The notes: generated from the sequence alone by a model not told the origin. A stretch of 64,000 nt of DNA from Sipunculus nudus (GCA_026874595.1 JAPPUL010000072.1:186001-250000), one strand, 5' to 3'; shown: positions 43,578 to 53,334, counted from the stretch's first letter. A program made the numbers and translations.

Positions 43578-45113
43578 TTGAAAAGGGCAGTTGTATTAAT
43601 ATCTATATTAAATACAGAGTATGCGACAAAAGAGTTGGATTTGGGTGGTAGAACTAGTTTAGATTATGTATTAGAAAGTGTGCAAGGGATTTTGGGAGAA
43701 GAGATATTTCATATATATGGGAAAAAGGAGCGTGGTAGAAGCGAGTATGAGAATTTGGCAGATGAAGAGAGGACGTGGGATGTAGGGGAAGGGTATACAG
43801 TAGATATTCTAAAACTGTTGGTAGAAAAGCTAGCAGGTTATGAAAGCATACTAATCCAATATACAGACAGTCCACTAAGCGATTGTAAGGAGCAATTAAA
43901 GCTACTAAAACTGCATGAAGAAGAGCATGCAGAATATAGCTTTAGTGAGAATTATCCTTTAGGGTTATGCGGGGAGGTAGTGAGTCATGAATTACTAAAG
44001 AAGTTATTGAAGGAGGAGGAGGGGAGAGGGAGGCTTGAGAGGTATAGTAGGGGTAGTATAGAGGAGTTAATTAACGAAGATATAAATCGCTATGATGTAG
44101 AAGTTTTGGTATGTGAATATGATTTTCGAGTTGAGCGGCTTGAACTAAGAGTAAACAATCGCAGAAATTATAAAGTAGTAAAGGGGTGTATAAAAGGGCT
44201 TAGCGATAGGGGCCTTAAGAGGGGAGTAAAGGGGATAGAACATTTAGTAAAAGAGCATCCGATATTTATGCGTAGTGTCCCATCGTATGTTGAGGTAGAG
44301 ATAACAAATAGATGTGATTGTGAATGTGTAATATGCCCGAGGACGCATTTAATGAGACGGAAGGCAAAGGATATGGATGTGGGGCAGTATCTAAAGTTTT
44401 TAGAGAAGTTGTATAGTTATACAGGGGAAGTATATATAAGTTTTAGTTATATGGGGGAGCCATTTTTGCATGATAAGATATATGAGCTAATAGAAAAGAC
44501 GTTAAAGAAAGAAGGGATAAAGCTACTAATAGAGACGCATGGAGGGAAATTAAGCTATGAAAGTATAGACAAATTACGAGAGCTTGACGGAGGGGAAGGC
44601 AGATTATATATATTGCTATCTTTAGATAGCATATCGAAGGATAGATATAAGGAGTTACGCGGGGGAGGAATAGAATTAGAAGAGCTTGAGAAGGCAGCAC
44701 ATTATCTACTTGAGCGAGGCCCAAAAGGCAGCTATATACAGATGTTACAGATGAAAGAGAATGGAGAAGAACTTGATAATTATTATAAGAAGTGGTCAGC
44801 CTATAAGGATAGAATAATTCTCCAAAAACATAATAGTTATAGTGGAGAGCTAAAAGATAGACAAGGGGTTGAACTTAGTCCGTTAAAGAGGTTTGGCTGT
44901 TGGCATTTAAAGCGGGATATGATAGTATTAAGCGATGGACGAGTAAGTTTTTGCAAACAAGATATAAATGGGGAAATGAGTTATGGGAATGTATTTGAGG
45001 AGGATATAGATAAGATATGGCGGCGTCAAGACAAAGTGTATGAGAGAGATCATAGAGGGGAGATTGATGAATTTTGCAAAGGTTGTGATGAATGGTATAC
45101 GTATAATTTTTGA
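43578..45113 (+). CDS. Spiro-SPASM radical SAM protein
   Basis: The frame starts at TTG 43578 after AGGAGAGGAG. The 511-residue product has an N-terminal nucleotidyltransferase-like part (about 1-225). The radical SAM motif Cx3Cx2C is in EITNRCDCECVICPRTHLM near residue 247. The C-terminal SPASM region has Cys in FGCWHLKRDMIVLSDGRVSF followed by CKQD, and in EFCKGCDEWY. This architecture is the spirochaete-specific spiro-SPASM family, whose function is not established. It is followed by a NapF-like ferredoxin gene on the same strand. Confidence 0.88.
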   Translation: MKRAVVLISILNTEYATKELDLGGRTSLDYVLESVQGILGEEIFHIYGKKERGRSEYENLADEERTWDVGEGYTVDILKLLVEKLAGYESILIQYTDSPLSDCKEQLKLLKLHEEEHAEYSFSENYPLGLCGEVVSHELLKKLLKEEEGRGRLERYSRGSIEELINEDINRYDVEVLVCEYDFRVERLELRVNNRRNYKVVKGCIKGLSDRGLKRGVKGIEHLVKEHPIFMRSVPSYVEVEITNRCDCECVICPRTHLMRRKAKDMDVGQYLKFLEKLYSYTGEVYISFSYMGEPFLHDKIYELIEKTLKKEGIKLLIETHGGKLSYESIDKLRELDGGEGRLYILLSLDSISKDRYKELRGGGIELEELEKAAHYLLERGPKGSYIQMLQMKENGEELDNYYKKWSAYKDRIILQKHNSYSGELKDRQGVELSPLKRFGCWHLKRDMIVLSDGRVSFCKQDINGEMSYGNVFEEDIDKIWRRQDKVYERDHRGEIDEFCKGCDEWYTYNF

Positions 45114-45148
45114 TATAAATTTTTGAAATATAGAGTGGCAGTAGTGCT

Positions 45149-45691
45149 ATGAAAAGAGGACAAAGAGAAGGAGATGCAGGAGGTGTTGTAGAGTTTGGAC
45201 GTCGAGACTTTTTCAAATCGTTGAAAGGGGTAATATTTGCGAGGGGGGAATGGGCTGAGATAAGGCCTCCGTATAATATAGACGGGGCAAAATTTGTAAA
45301 GTGTATAAGCTGTGCGGGTTATTGTATGAAGGCGTGTGAGGAGGGGATAATACGAATAAGTAAGTATAACGTACCCTATATAGATTTTAGAGAAGGGGGC
45401 TACTGTACATTTTGTAAAGAGTGCGTAAAGGCGTGTAGCTATGGGGTATTGGAAGAGGGGGGGGAGGGGCGTATAGATGTAGAAGTAAAGATAAGCAAGG
45501 ATTTGTGTTTGTCTTGGAAGGCAGGTGAGGGGTGTACGGAATGTAGAAAATCATGTGATGAGAAGGCGATATTATTTTATGGGGGCTATAGGGGGGAGAT
45601 AGACACTAGCGCCTGTACTGGGTGTTTAAGGTGTGTAAAAGAATGTGATTATGGAGCGATAGAAGTAGGAAGTGGCTCTTTAAGGAAGTGA
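45149..45691 (+). CDS. NapF-like ferredoxin-type protein with multiple 4Fe-4S motifs
   Basis: The 180-residue product has the NapF-type N-terminus GRRDFFKSLKG. Four Cys clusters follow: CISCAGYCMKACEEG, CTFCKECVKACSYG, a degenerate CLSWKAGEGCTECRKSC, and CTGCLRCVKECDYGAI. NapF proteins are cytoplasmic iron-sulfur proteins linked to maturation of the molybdoenzyme NapA. No napA lies in the window, but a full molybdenum cofactor cluster lies 8 kb upstream. A role with the spiro-SPASM enzyme as electron donor is an alternative. Assignment by motifs only. Confidence 0.75.
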   Translation: MKRGQREGDAGGVVEFGRRDFFKSLKGVIFARGEWAEIRPPYNIDGAKFVKCISCAGYCMKACEEGIIRISKYNVPYIDFREGGYCTFCKECVKACSYGVLEEGGEGRIDVEVKISKDLCLSWKAGEGCTECRKSCDEKAILFYGGYRGEIDTSACTGCLRCVKECDYGAIEVGSGSLRK

Positions 45692-45761
45692 GCGAGATAA
45701 GCGTTAATGTTGTGATGTTAATGGTGGGGTAAGAAACAATAAAGAAAGGGGGAAAAGGACT

Positions 45762-47597
45762 ATGCGGGCAAGGGGCGTAAACTATGTGTTATACATAATA
45801 TTGAACATTGGGATATTAGTGTTCTTGTGGTATTATATAGGAGAAAGACTGGAGGAGGTTGAGAGGAGTGTATTAGGGGAGGAGAGGGTAATAGAGGGGG
45901 AAGGAATGAGATTGGCAGGAGAGCTTGAGATGAAATATAGTGATTTTCATGTAAAGTTGCTGCGAGTTAAGGAAGCTGGTTTAGGAGATAAAGAGGGGTA
46001 TAGGGGATTGCAGGAGTCGGTAGTAAGTATGCGAGTGTTGTTAGAAGGTCTTAAGGGGGAGAATGAAGGAGAGAGAGCACAGATATTATTAAAACGACTT
46101 GAGGATTTATTATCTGGTTATGGTAATGTATTTGCAAAGGCCTATAGGGGTGAATATAGTGAAGAGTATACGGGAGAGATTCTGCAACTAACAACGCAAT
46201 TCAACAAATCATATGTAGATTTACTATTACTTTTGAAATCGAATGAAAAAGAAGAGAAGGAAGGAGAGAAGGAGCTTATATTGCGAGTGATAGGGGATAA
46301 AACGAAGGTAATAGAGGAAAGCATATTAATAGCGTTGGTGGTAATAATTTTTTTAATGTTAATCTTCTTAAGATATTTTGTAATCCACCCTCTTAAGTTG
46401 GGACGTAAGATGTTATTAGATTTTGTAAGACGAGATATAAAAGCTTTTTCTGATGATAAGGGGGAGAGTGAAGATGATGGTATAGGGAGTAGAGATAGTG
46501 ATGAGGTGGTAGAATTATTAAATGAGTTTGTGAATAGGGTACGAAATTTGCTAAGTAAAGTATTGCGATTGGGTAGTTCAATAAAGGAGACAGGGGAAGT
46601 AATAGGGGAGATAAATAAGGAGAGTGTAGAGGAGCTTGCTTTATTACACAAAGCGCTTTTAGTGGTAGAGGAGGAGAGTAAGGAGCTTGATAAGTTAGAG
46701 GGGAAGCTAAAGGGGAAACTAGATATGGAAGAAGGAGAGATATTGTTGGCCCAGGAGGGGCTAAGAGAGCGAATAGGTTTTCTAAATGAATCCCAGGATA
46801 TAACACATGCAACATCAAAAGAGCTTGAAGAGTTGACCTATGGCATAAAAGAGAGGGAGGAGACAGTAAAGCGGTTGCAGGAGGTGATACGGGATGGGGG
46901 GAGGAGGTTAAAGACAACGGATGAGGTGGTAAAGAGATTGCATGATGACACATATAAGATGCAAGATTTGGTTAATGTGATAAACGACATAGCGGTGAAG
47001 ACAAATTTACTTGCGATGAATGCAGCAATAGAGGCGGCGCATGCAGGGCAAGCGGGGAAGGGATTTGCGGTGGTAGCGGAGGAGATAAGGAAGCTATCAG
47101 TATCAACAGCAACGAATGTAAATAACATTTCGGGGACATTAGATGATAGTATAAATAAGATTAAACAGTTAACGACGCTTAGCAATGGGAATGAGATAGG
47201 ACATGTGAATATGAATAAGCAGGTACAAGAGATGGTAGGATTTTATGAGAATGTATCTGAAGAGATAAGTGGACTTAGTGTAAAGCTAAATACGAGTATA
47301 AATTTAATAAAAGAAGGGTTAGGAAGTGAGGATGATAAAGTGGGGAAGTGGATGTTGAATAATGAGAGAAGGCTATTAGATTATAAAGAAAGTATAGCAA
47401 AGGTGCTTGAGGTAAGTAAGAAGATATATGAAAAAGTAAAATCTAGTCTTGAAAATAGTAAAAAGCTGCAGGGGTTATTAAAGAGTACATTGGAGTTATC
47501 AGATGTAAATAAGACAAATAGCATGAAGTTAAAAGAGTATTTGATAACAGGGACAGAAGATGGTAGAGGTAGAGGGAGCGAGGCGGGGAGAATATGA
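45762..47597 (+). CDS. Methyl-accepting chemotaxis protein
   Basis: The 611-residue product has a first transmembrane segment at about 9-27, a helical periplasmic sensor (about 28-185) and a second segment near 187-209. A linker follows with only weak HAMP character. The cytoplasmic signalling hairpin has the conserved tip [20 protein letters not shown], then [20 protein letters not shown]. It signals to CheA/CheW. The sensor is of the four-helix type and its ligand is unknown. No C-terminal CheR-docking pentapeptide is seen. The purine-rich DNA continues open in another frame for about 90 bp after the stop. Confidence 0.92.
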   Translation: MRARGVNYVLYIILNIGILVFLWYYIGERLEEVERSVLGEERVIEGEGMRLAGELEMKYSDFHVKLLRVKEAGLGDKEGYRGLQESVVSMRVLLEGLKGENEGERAQILLKRLEDLLSGYGNVFAKAYRGEYSEEYTGEILQLTTQFNKSYVDLLLLLKSNEKEEKEGEKELILRVIGDKTKVIEESILIALVVIIFLMLIFLRYFVIHPLKLGRKMLLDFVRRDIKAFSDDKGESEDDGIGSRDSDEVVELLNEFVNRVRNLLSKVLRLGSSIKETGEVIGEINKESVEELALLHKALLVVEEESKELDKLEGKLKGKLDMEEGEILLAQEGLRERIGFLNESQDITHATSKELEELTYGIKEREETVKRLQEVIRDGGRRLKTTDEVVKRLHDDTYKMQDLVNVINDIAVKTNLLAMNAAIEAAHAGQAGKGFAVVAEEIRKLSVSTATNVNNISGTLDDSINKIKQLTTLSNGNEIGHVNMNKQVQEMVGFYENVSEEISGLSVKLNTSINLIKEGLGSEDDKVGKWMLNNERRLLDYKESIAKVLEVSKKIYEKVKSSLENSKKLQGLLKSTLELSDVNKTNSMKLKEYLITGTEDGRGRGSEAGRI

Positions 47598-47803
47598 AGA
47601 TATTGAATATGTAGTGGAGAAGGGTGTAGCGGAGAAGGATGTGAATGTTAAAGATGAGGATGAGATAAAGAAATAGTCAGATAAAGAACTAGAGGTTAGT
47701 GAAATTTAGATGGGAAAGGGATTAGCAGCTGGATTTATTATAATATAAAGTAATAAAGTGAATAAAAATATTAGAAACGGGATTTAGAGCAAAGATTTAG
47801 GAT

Positions 47804-48520
47804 TTATAAAAGGTTTTCACCGCCGTCGACAAAAATGACTTGACCAGTGATGAAGTTGTTATCGAGTAAGAACTTAAGAGAGGAAGTGATATTTTTAGTA
47901 GAACATTGAATCTTTAGAGGGATTTTAGCAGGACGTGAAGCTAGATATTGTAAATCTTTAGTAGGGGGTGGCAGGATATATCCTGGAGCAATGGCATTGA
48001 CGCGAAAATTGGGAGCAAGCTCTTTAGCAATAAATTTGGTAAAATGATGCAAAGTGATTTTAGAAAGGTTATAAGCGGGATAGAGAGGACTTATGGAAGA
48101 TATTTTAGCATCTAAAATATTAATGATATGCCCGTTAGAAGCAATAGCAGCAAAATCTTTAGTTAAGAAGAAAGGTGCTTTAAAGTTGGTGTTGAAATTA
48201 TTGTTAAAGATGTCGAATGAGGTTTTAGCAAAAGGAGCTTGTTCAAAAACGGAAGCATTATTAACGAGGAGATGGAGGTTGCCAAATTTGTTATAAACTT
48301 TTGTAATAAGAGAAGCTAAATCGTTTTCCTTTGAAAGGTCAGCTTTAAAAACATGACAAGAGATATTAAATCTAGAGATTTCTTGTTGTAGAGCAATAAC
48401 TTCTTTATAGGATAAATTATAGTGCAAAGCAATATTAAAACCCCATGAAGCAAGAGCTAAAGCAATCTGTTTGCCGATACGTTTAGCAGAACCGGTTACG
48501 AGAGCAGTTTGTTTAGACAT
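47804..48520 (-). CDS. Short-chain dehydrogenase, pteridine-reductase-like
   Basis: The 238-residue product has the SDR cofactor motif TGSAKRIGKQIALALA near the N-terminus, NNASVFEQAPF near residue 87 and the catalytic pair in AYNLSKITL (YxxxK). It ends with TGQVIFVDGG. TGxxxRIG and the serine-for-glycine changes are typical of pteridine reductases and FolM-like dihydromonapterin reductases. That links it to folate or pterin chemistry only by inference. It is lagging-strand and monocistronic. Confidence 0.82.
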   Translation of the reverse strand: MSKQTALVTGSAKRIGKQIALALASWGFNIALHYNLSYKEVIALQQEISRFNISCHVFKADLSKENDLASLITKVYNKFGNLHLLVNNASVFEQAPFAKTSFDIFNNNFNTNFKAPFFLTKDFAAIASNGHIINILDAKISSISPLYPAYNLSKITLHHFTKFIAKELAPNFRVNAIAPGYILPPPTKDLQYLASRPAKIPLKIQCSTKNITSSLKFLLDNNFITGQVIFVDGGENLL

Positions 48521-48684
48521 ATTAAAATAAACTTAATAAAGTAGGTATAAAAAAGCATAAAAAAAGAACGATTGAATTGATTTACGAATAAAAATGGAGT
48601 TACCTTCCGAAAAGAGATAAAGCGTGTGGATATAGTAAAGGGTTTTGTATAATAAGGAATAAAAACAGGAGATGTAGTTATAAG

Positions 48685-49185
48685 ATGAAAATGCTATTAA
48701 TAACGTTGACCTTGAGTTTAGTAGGTGTTGCGCTGATATTACTATTTACATTATATTATCCATATACAAAAGATACGCAAAGGACATCAGAAGAACTGCT
48801 TAATCTACGTATAGTTGGAGAACCAAATGCAGGAGTTCCGAAGAAAGAAAAGATACTTAAAGCATATCAATCCTACTATACATTACCTCAGATAACGGTA
48901 TTTACAAAAAGTTCAGAAGCAAGGTCTTTATACATAAAACTTGACTTATCACTTGCATATCCAGAAGGAAGCTATCAAACAGAGAATGAGATAATTCAAC
49001 GGCGAGTTGAGATAAGTTCTTTAATAGAGAAGAGAATATCAAGTAAGAATTATATTGAGATAGACACCATAGAAGAACGGGAAGAACTAAAAGTAGAATT
49101 ACTAAACGAGATTAATTCATTTATGAAAAACCCTATTAGCGATATATATTATTCTGGATTTATGACTTTGCCTATTGCTAACTAA
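48685..49185 (+). CDS. FliL-like flagellar basal body-associated protein
   Basis: The 166-residue product has one transmembrane segment (about 3-25) and a periplasmic domain with LPQITVFTKSSEARSLYIKL, YQTENEIIQRRVEISSLIEK and EELKVELLNEINSFMKNPIS. This is the FliL pattern of a membrane anchor and a stomatin-like domain ending near Y(Y)SGFMTLP. FliL supports torque generation at the flagellar stator. The gene is outside any flagellar operon. Its base composition is more balanced than the genes to its left. Confidence 0.68.
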   Translation: MKMLLITLTLSLVGVALILLFTLYYPYTKDTQRTSEELLNLRIVGEPNAGVPKKEKILKAYQSYYTLPQITVFTKSSEARSLYIKLDLSLAYPEGSYQTENEIIQRRVEISSLIEKRISSKNYIEIDTIEEREELKVELLNEINSFMKNPISDIYYSGFMTLPIAN

Positions 49186-49201
49186 ATTCAATACACACAA
49201 A

Positions 49202-50446
49202 TTAATCCTCCACGTTAAATAAAGATTGTACTGACTTTCTATCTTTGCGTAAGCTCTCTATTCTATCAAGTGCCTCAGCTTCAGTTTTATCTAATTTTTC
49301 TAAGAAGTTATTCTTCTTTTTATTTTTATTATTTTGATTTTTGTCTTTTCTTTGCTTTTTTTCTTTACTTTTAGATTTTTGTTTTATAACTTGCTTTTGC
49401 TGTTTCTTAATTACTTTACTACCAGATACCTTAACATTCTTTTTAGGTATAGCTTGGGGCAGTGCTTTATCTTTATCTTTGCCTATAGAGATAGCTTTTT
49501 TTGGTTTTGTTGTAACTTTTGGTTTTATTGTAGTTTTAGGAATTGTAGAAATTGTAGGGTTTTCACTACTTACGTTTAACATCTTGTATGCTGAGATAAT
49601 GCCTTTGCTTATTGCAATAGAAGTTATAGTTGCTCCAGATATTGTATCAATACCGAGTTTAGGTTTAAAATTCTGTTTTGTAGAAGGTAAATCTTTTGCT
49701 TCTTTGCCTATGAATGGATTAATAAACTCAGGATAATTAGCTTTAACGCCAAGTCCAGGTGTCTCATTATGATTTACCATACGATAGCCTGTAATCTTTT
49801 TGTTGCGATTAAAGCCAATTAACATGCCAATATCACCACCATAGCCACCAGGTGCTTTATATTTTATTACCCAGCCATTTAATAATGCCCCTGCAGACTC
49901 TTCTTGATAAGCCTCATAAAACTCTGTAGGTTTTATACGATGTTCATTAAGCCGCCTCCTTAGTTCTTGGGCCTGCTCTATACTTATAAGAACAGGATTT
50001 GTTTTAAGGCCAAGCCTGTCTATTGCTGTTTTGTCATTATCAGGAGATTGTATTTGATATTCAATATAGGGGGCTTTTGCAAGCGTATCAAAATGTGCAG
50101 GCTTTATAACCTCATTAAATATTTTATAAGTCAAATCGTCTTGCTTTAAAATATATGTAGGATATTTAACAAACGTAGTTTTAGGATAAACTTCTTTTCT
50201 TGCTCGTTGTTCAAGGCCTTTTGTTGCAAATACAATTTGATCAGAACTAAGATACTGTACCATAGCAAGTATAGTAACAAGCAATGTACCAAATATCCCA
50301 AGCAGTGTACCAGTTGAAAGAATAGTATCTTGCTTTATTAAGCTATTTTTTGATAAAAGACTACCTATATTATCACTCGTCGAACCATTTATAGAGCCTT
50401 CTGTACTTTCATTGTTATTGTTTGAGTTTTTGTCATTTGTATCCAT
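49202..50446 (-). CDS. FMN-binding domain membrane protein, RnfG/NqrC-like with Lys-rich tail
   Basis: The 414-residue product has an Asn/Ser-rich N-terminus, one transmembrane segment (about 47-67) and a periplasmic FMN-binding domain. That domain carries APGGYGGDIGMLIGFNRNKK, NHNETPGLGVK and the flavinylation motif DTISGATITS near residue 265, where Thr would carry FMN. The last 110 residues are Lys/Pro-rich, then strongly charged. RnfG and NqrC belong to ion-pumping redox complexes, but no other rnf or nqr genes are adjacent. It may serve as a stand-alone flavoprotein or with subunits encoded elsewhere. Confidence 0.8.
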   Translation of the reverse strand: MDTNDKNSNNNNESTEGSINGSTSDNIGSLLSKNSLIKQDTILSTGTLLGIFGTLLVTILAMVQYLSSDQIVFATKGLEQRARKEVYPKTTFVKYPTYILKQDDLTYKIFNEVIKPAHFDTLAKAPYIEYQIQSPDNDKTAIDRLGLKTNPVLISIEQAQELRRRLNEHRIKPTEFYEAYQEESAGALLNGWVIKYKAPGGYGGDIGMLIGFNRNKKITGYRMVNHNETPGLGVKANYPEFINPFIGKEAKDLPSTKQNFKPKLGIDTISGATITSIAISKGIISAYKMLNVSSENPTISTIPKTTIKPKVTTKPKKAISIGKDKDKALPQAIPKKNVKVSGSKVIKKQQKQVIKQKSKSKEKKQRKDKNQNNKNKKKNNFLEKLDKTEAEALDRIESLRKDRKSVQSLFNVED

Positions 50447-50616
50447 AATCTAACCCATATAAGTTTTTGCCCGTAAGCATAAAACTAATAATATAAAGAT
50501 ATATAAGGTATAAATAGTAAACCTTTATACATTCAAATTTATTTTACAAAGTTATTTTAAATAAAAGTTATTTTAAAAGAAATCATTTGTTTTATTTTGC
50601 TAAATTTGGCCTAAAT

Positions 50617-51969
50617 TTATGCTAAAAAATCTTTTAATTTTGTGAGTGCTTCTTTTATCTTTTCTTTAGGATATTCATGATCTTTAAGCTTACCGGTTAA
50701 AAAGTCGCTATAAGCCTGCATGTCATAATTACCATGTCCGCTTAGATTAAAGAGAATGACTTTTTCTTTACCCTCTTCTTTAGCTTTTAAAGCCTCCTCT
50801 ATGGCAACATGTATAGCATGAGCTGTTTCTGGAGCAGGGATTAGGCCTTCTGTTTTTGTAAAGAGCAGTGCAGAATTAAAAACCTTTGTTTGAGGAACAG
50901 CTTGTGCTTCGACTATATTATCATGTACAAGTTGACTAACTAATGAAGAGTCCCCGTGGTAACGAAGACCTCCAGCATGTATTCCAGGCGGTATAAAAGA
51001 ATGGCCTAGAGTATACATACTAAGTAAAGGAGTAAGGCCTGCTGTGTCGCCAAAATCGTACGTAAATTCTCCTTTTGTAAGAGTTGGACATGATGTTGGT
51101 TCAACAGCTATTGCACGTAGCTCTTTGCCGTTTATTTTATCGTGTATGAAAGGAAAAGCAAGGCCTGCAAAGTTACTGCCGCCTCCGCAACAGCCGATTA
51201 CGATATTAGGATAATGGTTTGCAATTTCCATTTGTCTTTTTGCTTCAAGCCCGATTATTGTTTGATGTAGGCATACATGATTTAAAACCGAGCCAAGAGA
51301 ATAGTTTGTATCAGGATTTGTTGCGGCGACCTCAACTGCCTCAGATATTGCGATTCCAAGACTGCCGGGACTATTTGGATCTTCTTTTAATATATTTTGT
51401 CCTGATTTTGTTGTACTGCTTGGACTTGCTATAACCTTTGCATCCCAGATTTCCATAGCGATTTTTCTATACGGTTTTTGCTCGTAACTCACCTTCACCA
51501 TGTATACAAGTATTTCAAGTCCGAGCAAAGAGCCTGCAAGTGCAAGTGATGAGCCCCATTGTCCTGCACCTGTTTCTGTAGCTATTTTCGTTATTCCTTC
51601 TTGTTTGTTATACCATGCTTGAGGGATTGCTGTATTTGGTTTATGGCTTCCGGTTGGGCTTACGCTCTCATTTTTGTAATATATTTTTGCAGGGGTATTT
51701 AATGCCTTTTCAAGTCTATGGGCTCTGTGCAAGGGAGAAGGTCTCCATATGGTGTATATATCAAGTATTTCTTGCGGTATTTTAATCCATCTTTGTTCGC
51801 TTACCTCTTGTTCTATTAAACTCATAGGAAATATTGCTTTAAGTGCTTCTGGTCCTATTGGTTCTTTAGTTTGGGGGTTTAGCGGCATGGGAGGACGATT
51901 TGGCATGTCTGCTACTATATTGTACCACTTTTGTGGCATCTCGTTTTCGTTTAATAATATCTTTGTCAT
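50617..51969 (-). CDS. trpB: Tryptophan synthase beta chain, TrpB2 type
   Basis: The 450-residue product follows GGAG at a normal distance. It has [15 protein letters not shown], the PLP-lysine motif [11 protein letters not shown] near residue 110, [20 protein letters not shown], the phosphate-binding [11 protein letters not shown] near 253, [19 protein letters not shown] and HGNYD near the end. The long N-terminus and these motifs define TrpB2. It joins indole and serine without a partner TrpA. No trpA or other trp genes are in the window. A role in indole salvage is inferred. Base composition is balanced, unlike genes at 16-48 kb. Confidence 0.92.
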   Translation of the reverse strand: MTKILLNENEMPQKWYNIVADMPNRPPMPLNPQTKEPIGPEALKAIFPMSLIEQEVSEQRWIKIPQEILDIYTIWRPSPLHRAHRLEKALNTPAKIYYKNESVSPTGSHKPNTAIPQAWYNKQEGITKIATETGAGQWGSSLALAGSLLGLEILVYMVKVSYEQKPYRKIAMEIWDAKVIASPSSTTKSGQNILKEDPNSPGSLGIAISEAVEVAATNPDTNYSLGSVLNHVCLHQTIIGLEAKRQMEIANHYPNIVIGCCGGGSNFAGLAFPFIHDKINGKELRAIAVEPTSCPTLTKGEFTYDFGDTAGLTPLLSMYTLGHSFIPPGIHAGGLRYHGDSSLVSQLVHDNIVEAQAVPQTKVFNSALLFTKTEGLIPAPETAHAIHVAIEEALKAKEEGKEKVILFNLSGHGNYDMQAYSDFLTGKLKDHEYPKEKIKEALTKLKDFLA

Positions 51970-52337
51970 TTCTTATGCTCCAGAATTCGGGTCTTTTTTT
52001 TAAAACTTTAAATAAAGTCTTTTTAATTAAAAAAGACAATCTAACATTATTTTTTATCATAAAGAAAGCATAAAGTAATAAAGAAAGCATAAAGTAATAA
52101 AGAAAAAGGAAAGTGAAAGGAAAGGAAAGGAAAGGAAAAAGAATACCTCGCATGTAAAACATCCACCGCAAATAGATGTAAAGCAGCTTTCGTTTCATGT
52201 GAAACTATTTGCAGTAAACTTGTTTGTCAATATTTTTAGTTCCAAGCAAGACAAGTATATATATTCATCTATTCCCATTTAAAAACTGTATTTTCCTAAA
52301 GTGTGTTTACTTTTAAATGAACAATGGCGGATTAAAT
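51970..52337. other. Intergenic region with parS-like hairpin
   Basis: This divergent gap between trpB and a small membrane protein gene contains repeated AAAGGAAAGG-type sequence (about 52090-52140) and the hairpin with a parS-like core described separately. No open frame of interest is present. The downstream end has GGCGGA just before the next start. Confidence 0.6.
52169..52213. other. Inverted repeat enclosing a parS-like site
   Basis: Outer arms GCAAATAG (52168-52175) and CTATTTGC (about 52205-52212) are perfect reverse complements. Inside lie AAAGCAGCTTT and, at 52191-52206, CGTTTCATGTGAAACT. The last matches the bacterial parS consensus TGTTTCACGTGAAACA at 13 of 16 positions, including GTTTCA and GTGAAAC. 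ParB binds parS near origins. This site is about 37 kb from dnaN. Arm coordinates are accurate to within one base or two. Confidence 0.5.
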
Positions 52338-52637
52338 ATGAATATTCTATATACAATCAAAGTAATTGCTTATTGGGCCTTCTGTGTTACTTTTGTTGTA
52401 ATTATTATTTTTTACTCGATTCCCTTTTTATATAAGATTAATACATGGCTTTCAGTTGGAGAACAAAATGAACATCCACACGAGCTATACTTTAAAATAT
52501 TATCTCGAGAATCCTCGAGTAAAGTTAAGCAAAAAGCTAAAAACTCACCGAAGATAGAAGCACATACAAATACAACACGTACCTTTGATAGGCCTACTAA
52601 AAGGAAAAAGAAAGCACATAAGCCGATTTTAAACTAA
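52338..52637 (+). CDS. Hypothetical single-pass membrane protein, 99 residues
   Basis: The start at 52338 follows GGCGGA. An ATG 21 bases upstream is also in frame. One hydrophobic segment (about residues 5-32, IKVIAYWAFCVTFVVIIIFY) is followed by a basic tail (PTKRKKKAHKP). I do not recognise a family. The gene is convergent with the next hypothetical membrane protein gene. Confidence 0.5.
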   Translation: MNILYTIKVIAYWAFCVTFVVIIIFYSIPFLYKINTWLSVGEQNEHPHELYFKILSRESSSKVKQKAKNSPKIEAHTNTTRTFDRPTKRKKKAHKPILN

Positions 52638-52650
52638 ACGACGTTTTTTA

Positions 52651-53226
52651 CTACCTTTTCTTACGCAAGGCAATCTTATTGTTTATAAGAACTCCAAATC
52701 CAGATAGTTCTTTTACTAAAAAAAGCTCTTTTGGTATTTTGTATTTGCCGATTATAAGCTTATCTGATGAGAGGGTAGTATTAGTCTTTGTTTTAACATC
52801 TTTTAGAGCAAAGTGTTTGTCTTTTATGCTATAAAAAAAGCTTATATCAAATGTTTTAGATATTGTTAAGTTTTCTTTTTTAGCGTTTTTAATGTATACT
52901 TCTATGAACGTCTGGCTTGCACGCTCCTCCACTTCCATTATGTATATTAGATTCTCTTTCTCATTTTCGTAAATATTCCCTTTATGTACAACGTCATAAC
53001 TTTGCCATACCCAAAATGCAGCTATAATAAATAGTATATTGAAAATGTAAAAAACTTTGCGTTGCCGAGAAAGTGAAGGATTTACAGCAGGTTCATATTG
53101 TCTTTTCGTTTGCCATTCTCGTGGCTTGGAGTAATAAGTAACATATCCTCCCTCTTGTTCGTATTCTTTGGCATCTACAACCTCTGGTTTTCTCATAAAA
53201 TAATATTCTTTTTTAGATTCTTTCAT
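52651..53226 (-). CDS. Hypothetical membrane protein, 191 residues
   Basis: The N-terminal 57 residues are charged and cytoplasmic in appearance (PREWQTKRQYEPAVNPS). One transmembrane segment follows (VFYIFNILFIIAAFWVW, about 59-76). A beta-rich domain of about 115 residues comes next, ending in FGVLINNKIALRKKR. No family is recognised. It stands alone between two convergent genes' ends. Confidence 0.6.
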   Translation of the reverse strand: MKESKKEYYFMRKPEVVDAKEYEQEGGYVTYYSKPREWQTKRQYEPAVNPSLSRQRKVFYIFNILFIIAAFWVWQSYDVVHKGNIYENEKENLIYIMEVEERASQTFIEVYIKNAKKENLTISKTFDISFFYSIKDKHFALKDVKTKTNTTLSSDKLIIGKYKIPKELFLVKELSGFGVLINNKIALRKKR

Positions 53227-53334
53227 AGATTCTTACATAGCGGGAAAAGGTCTTAATGGTTTGGACTATAAGCTTTCTCTTTTATGATGTATAGTATCTA
53301 TAAGAATGTATACTTTCTTTAGTATAATAGTGAT

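Noticed and set aside
33095-46953. Many long open frames opposite the Moco, moeA and chemoreceptor genes
   Set aside because: They are antisense shadows. The purine-rich sense strand makes their complements rich in Ser, Leu and Pro and poor in stops. None shows a family motif.
47598-47675. Open continuation of the chemoreceptor in another frame
   Set aside because: About 26 codons stay open after the stop in a shifted frame, but purine-rich DNA often stays open by chance and no receptor motif is present in it.
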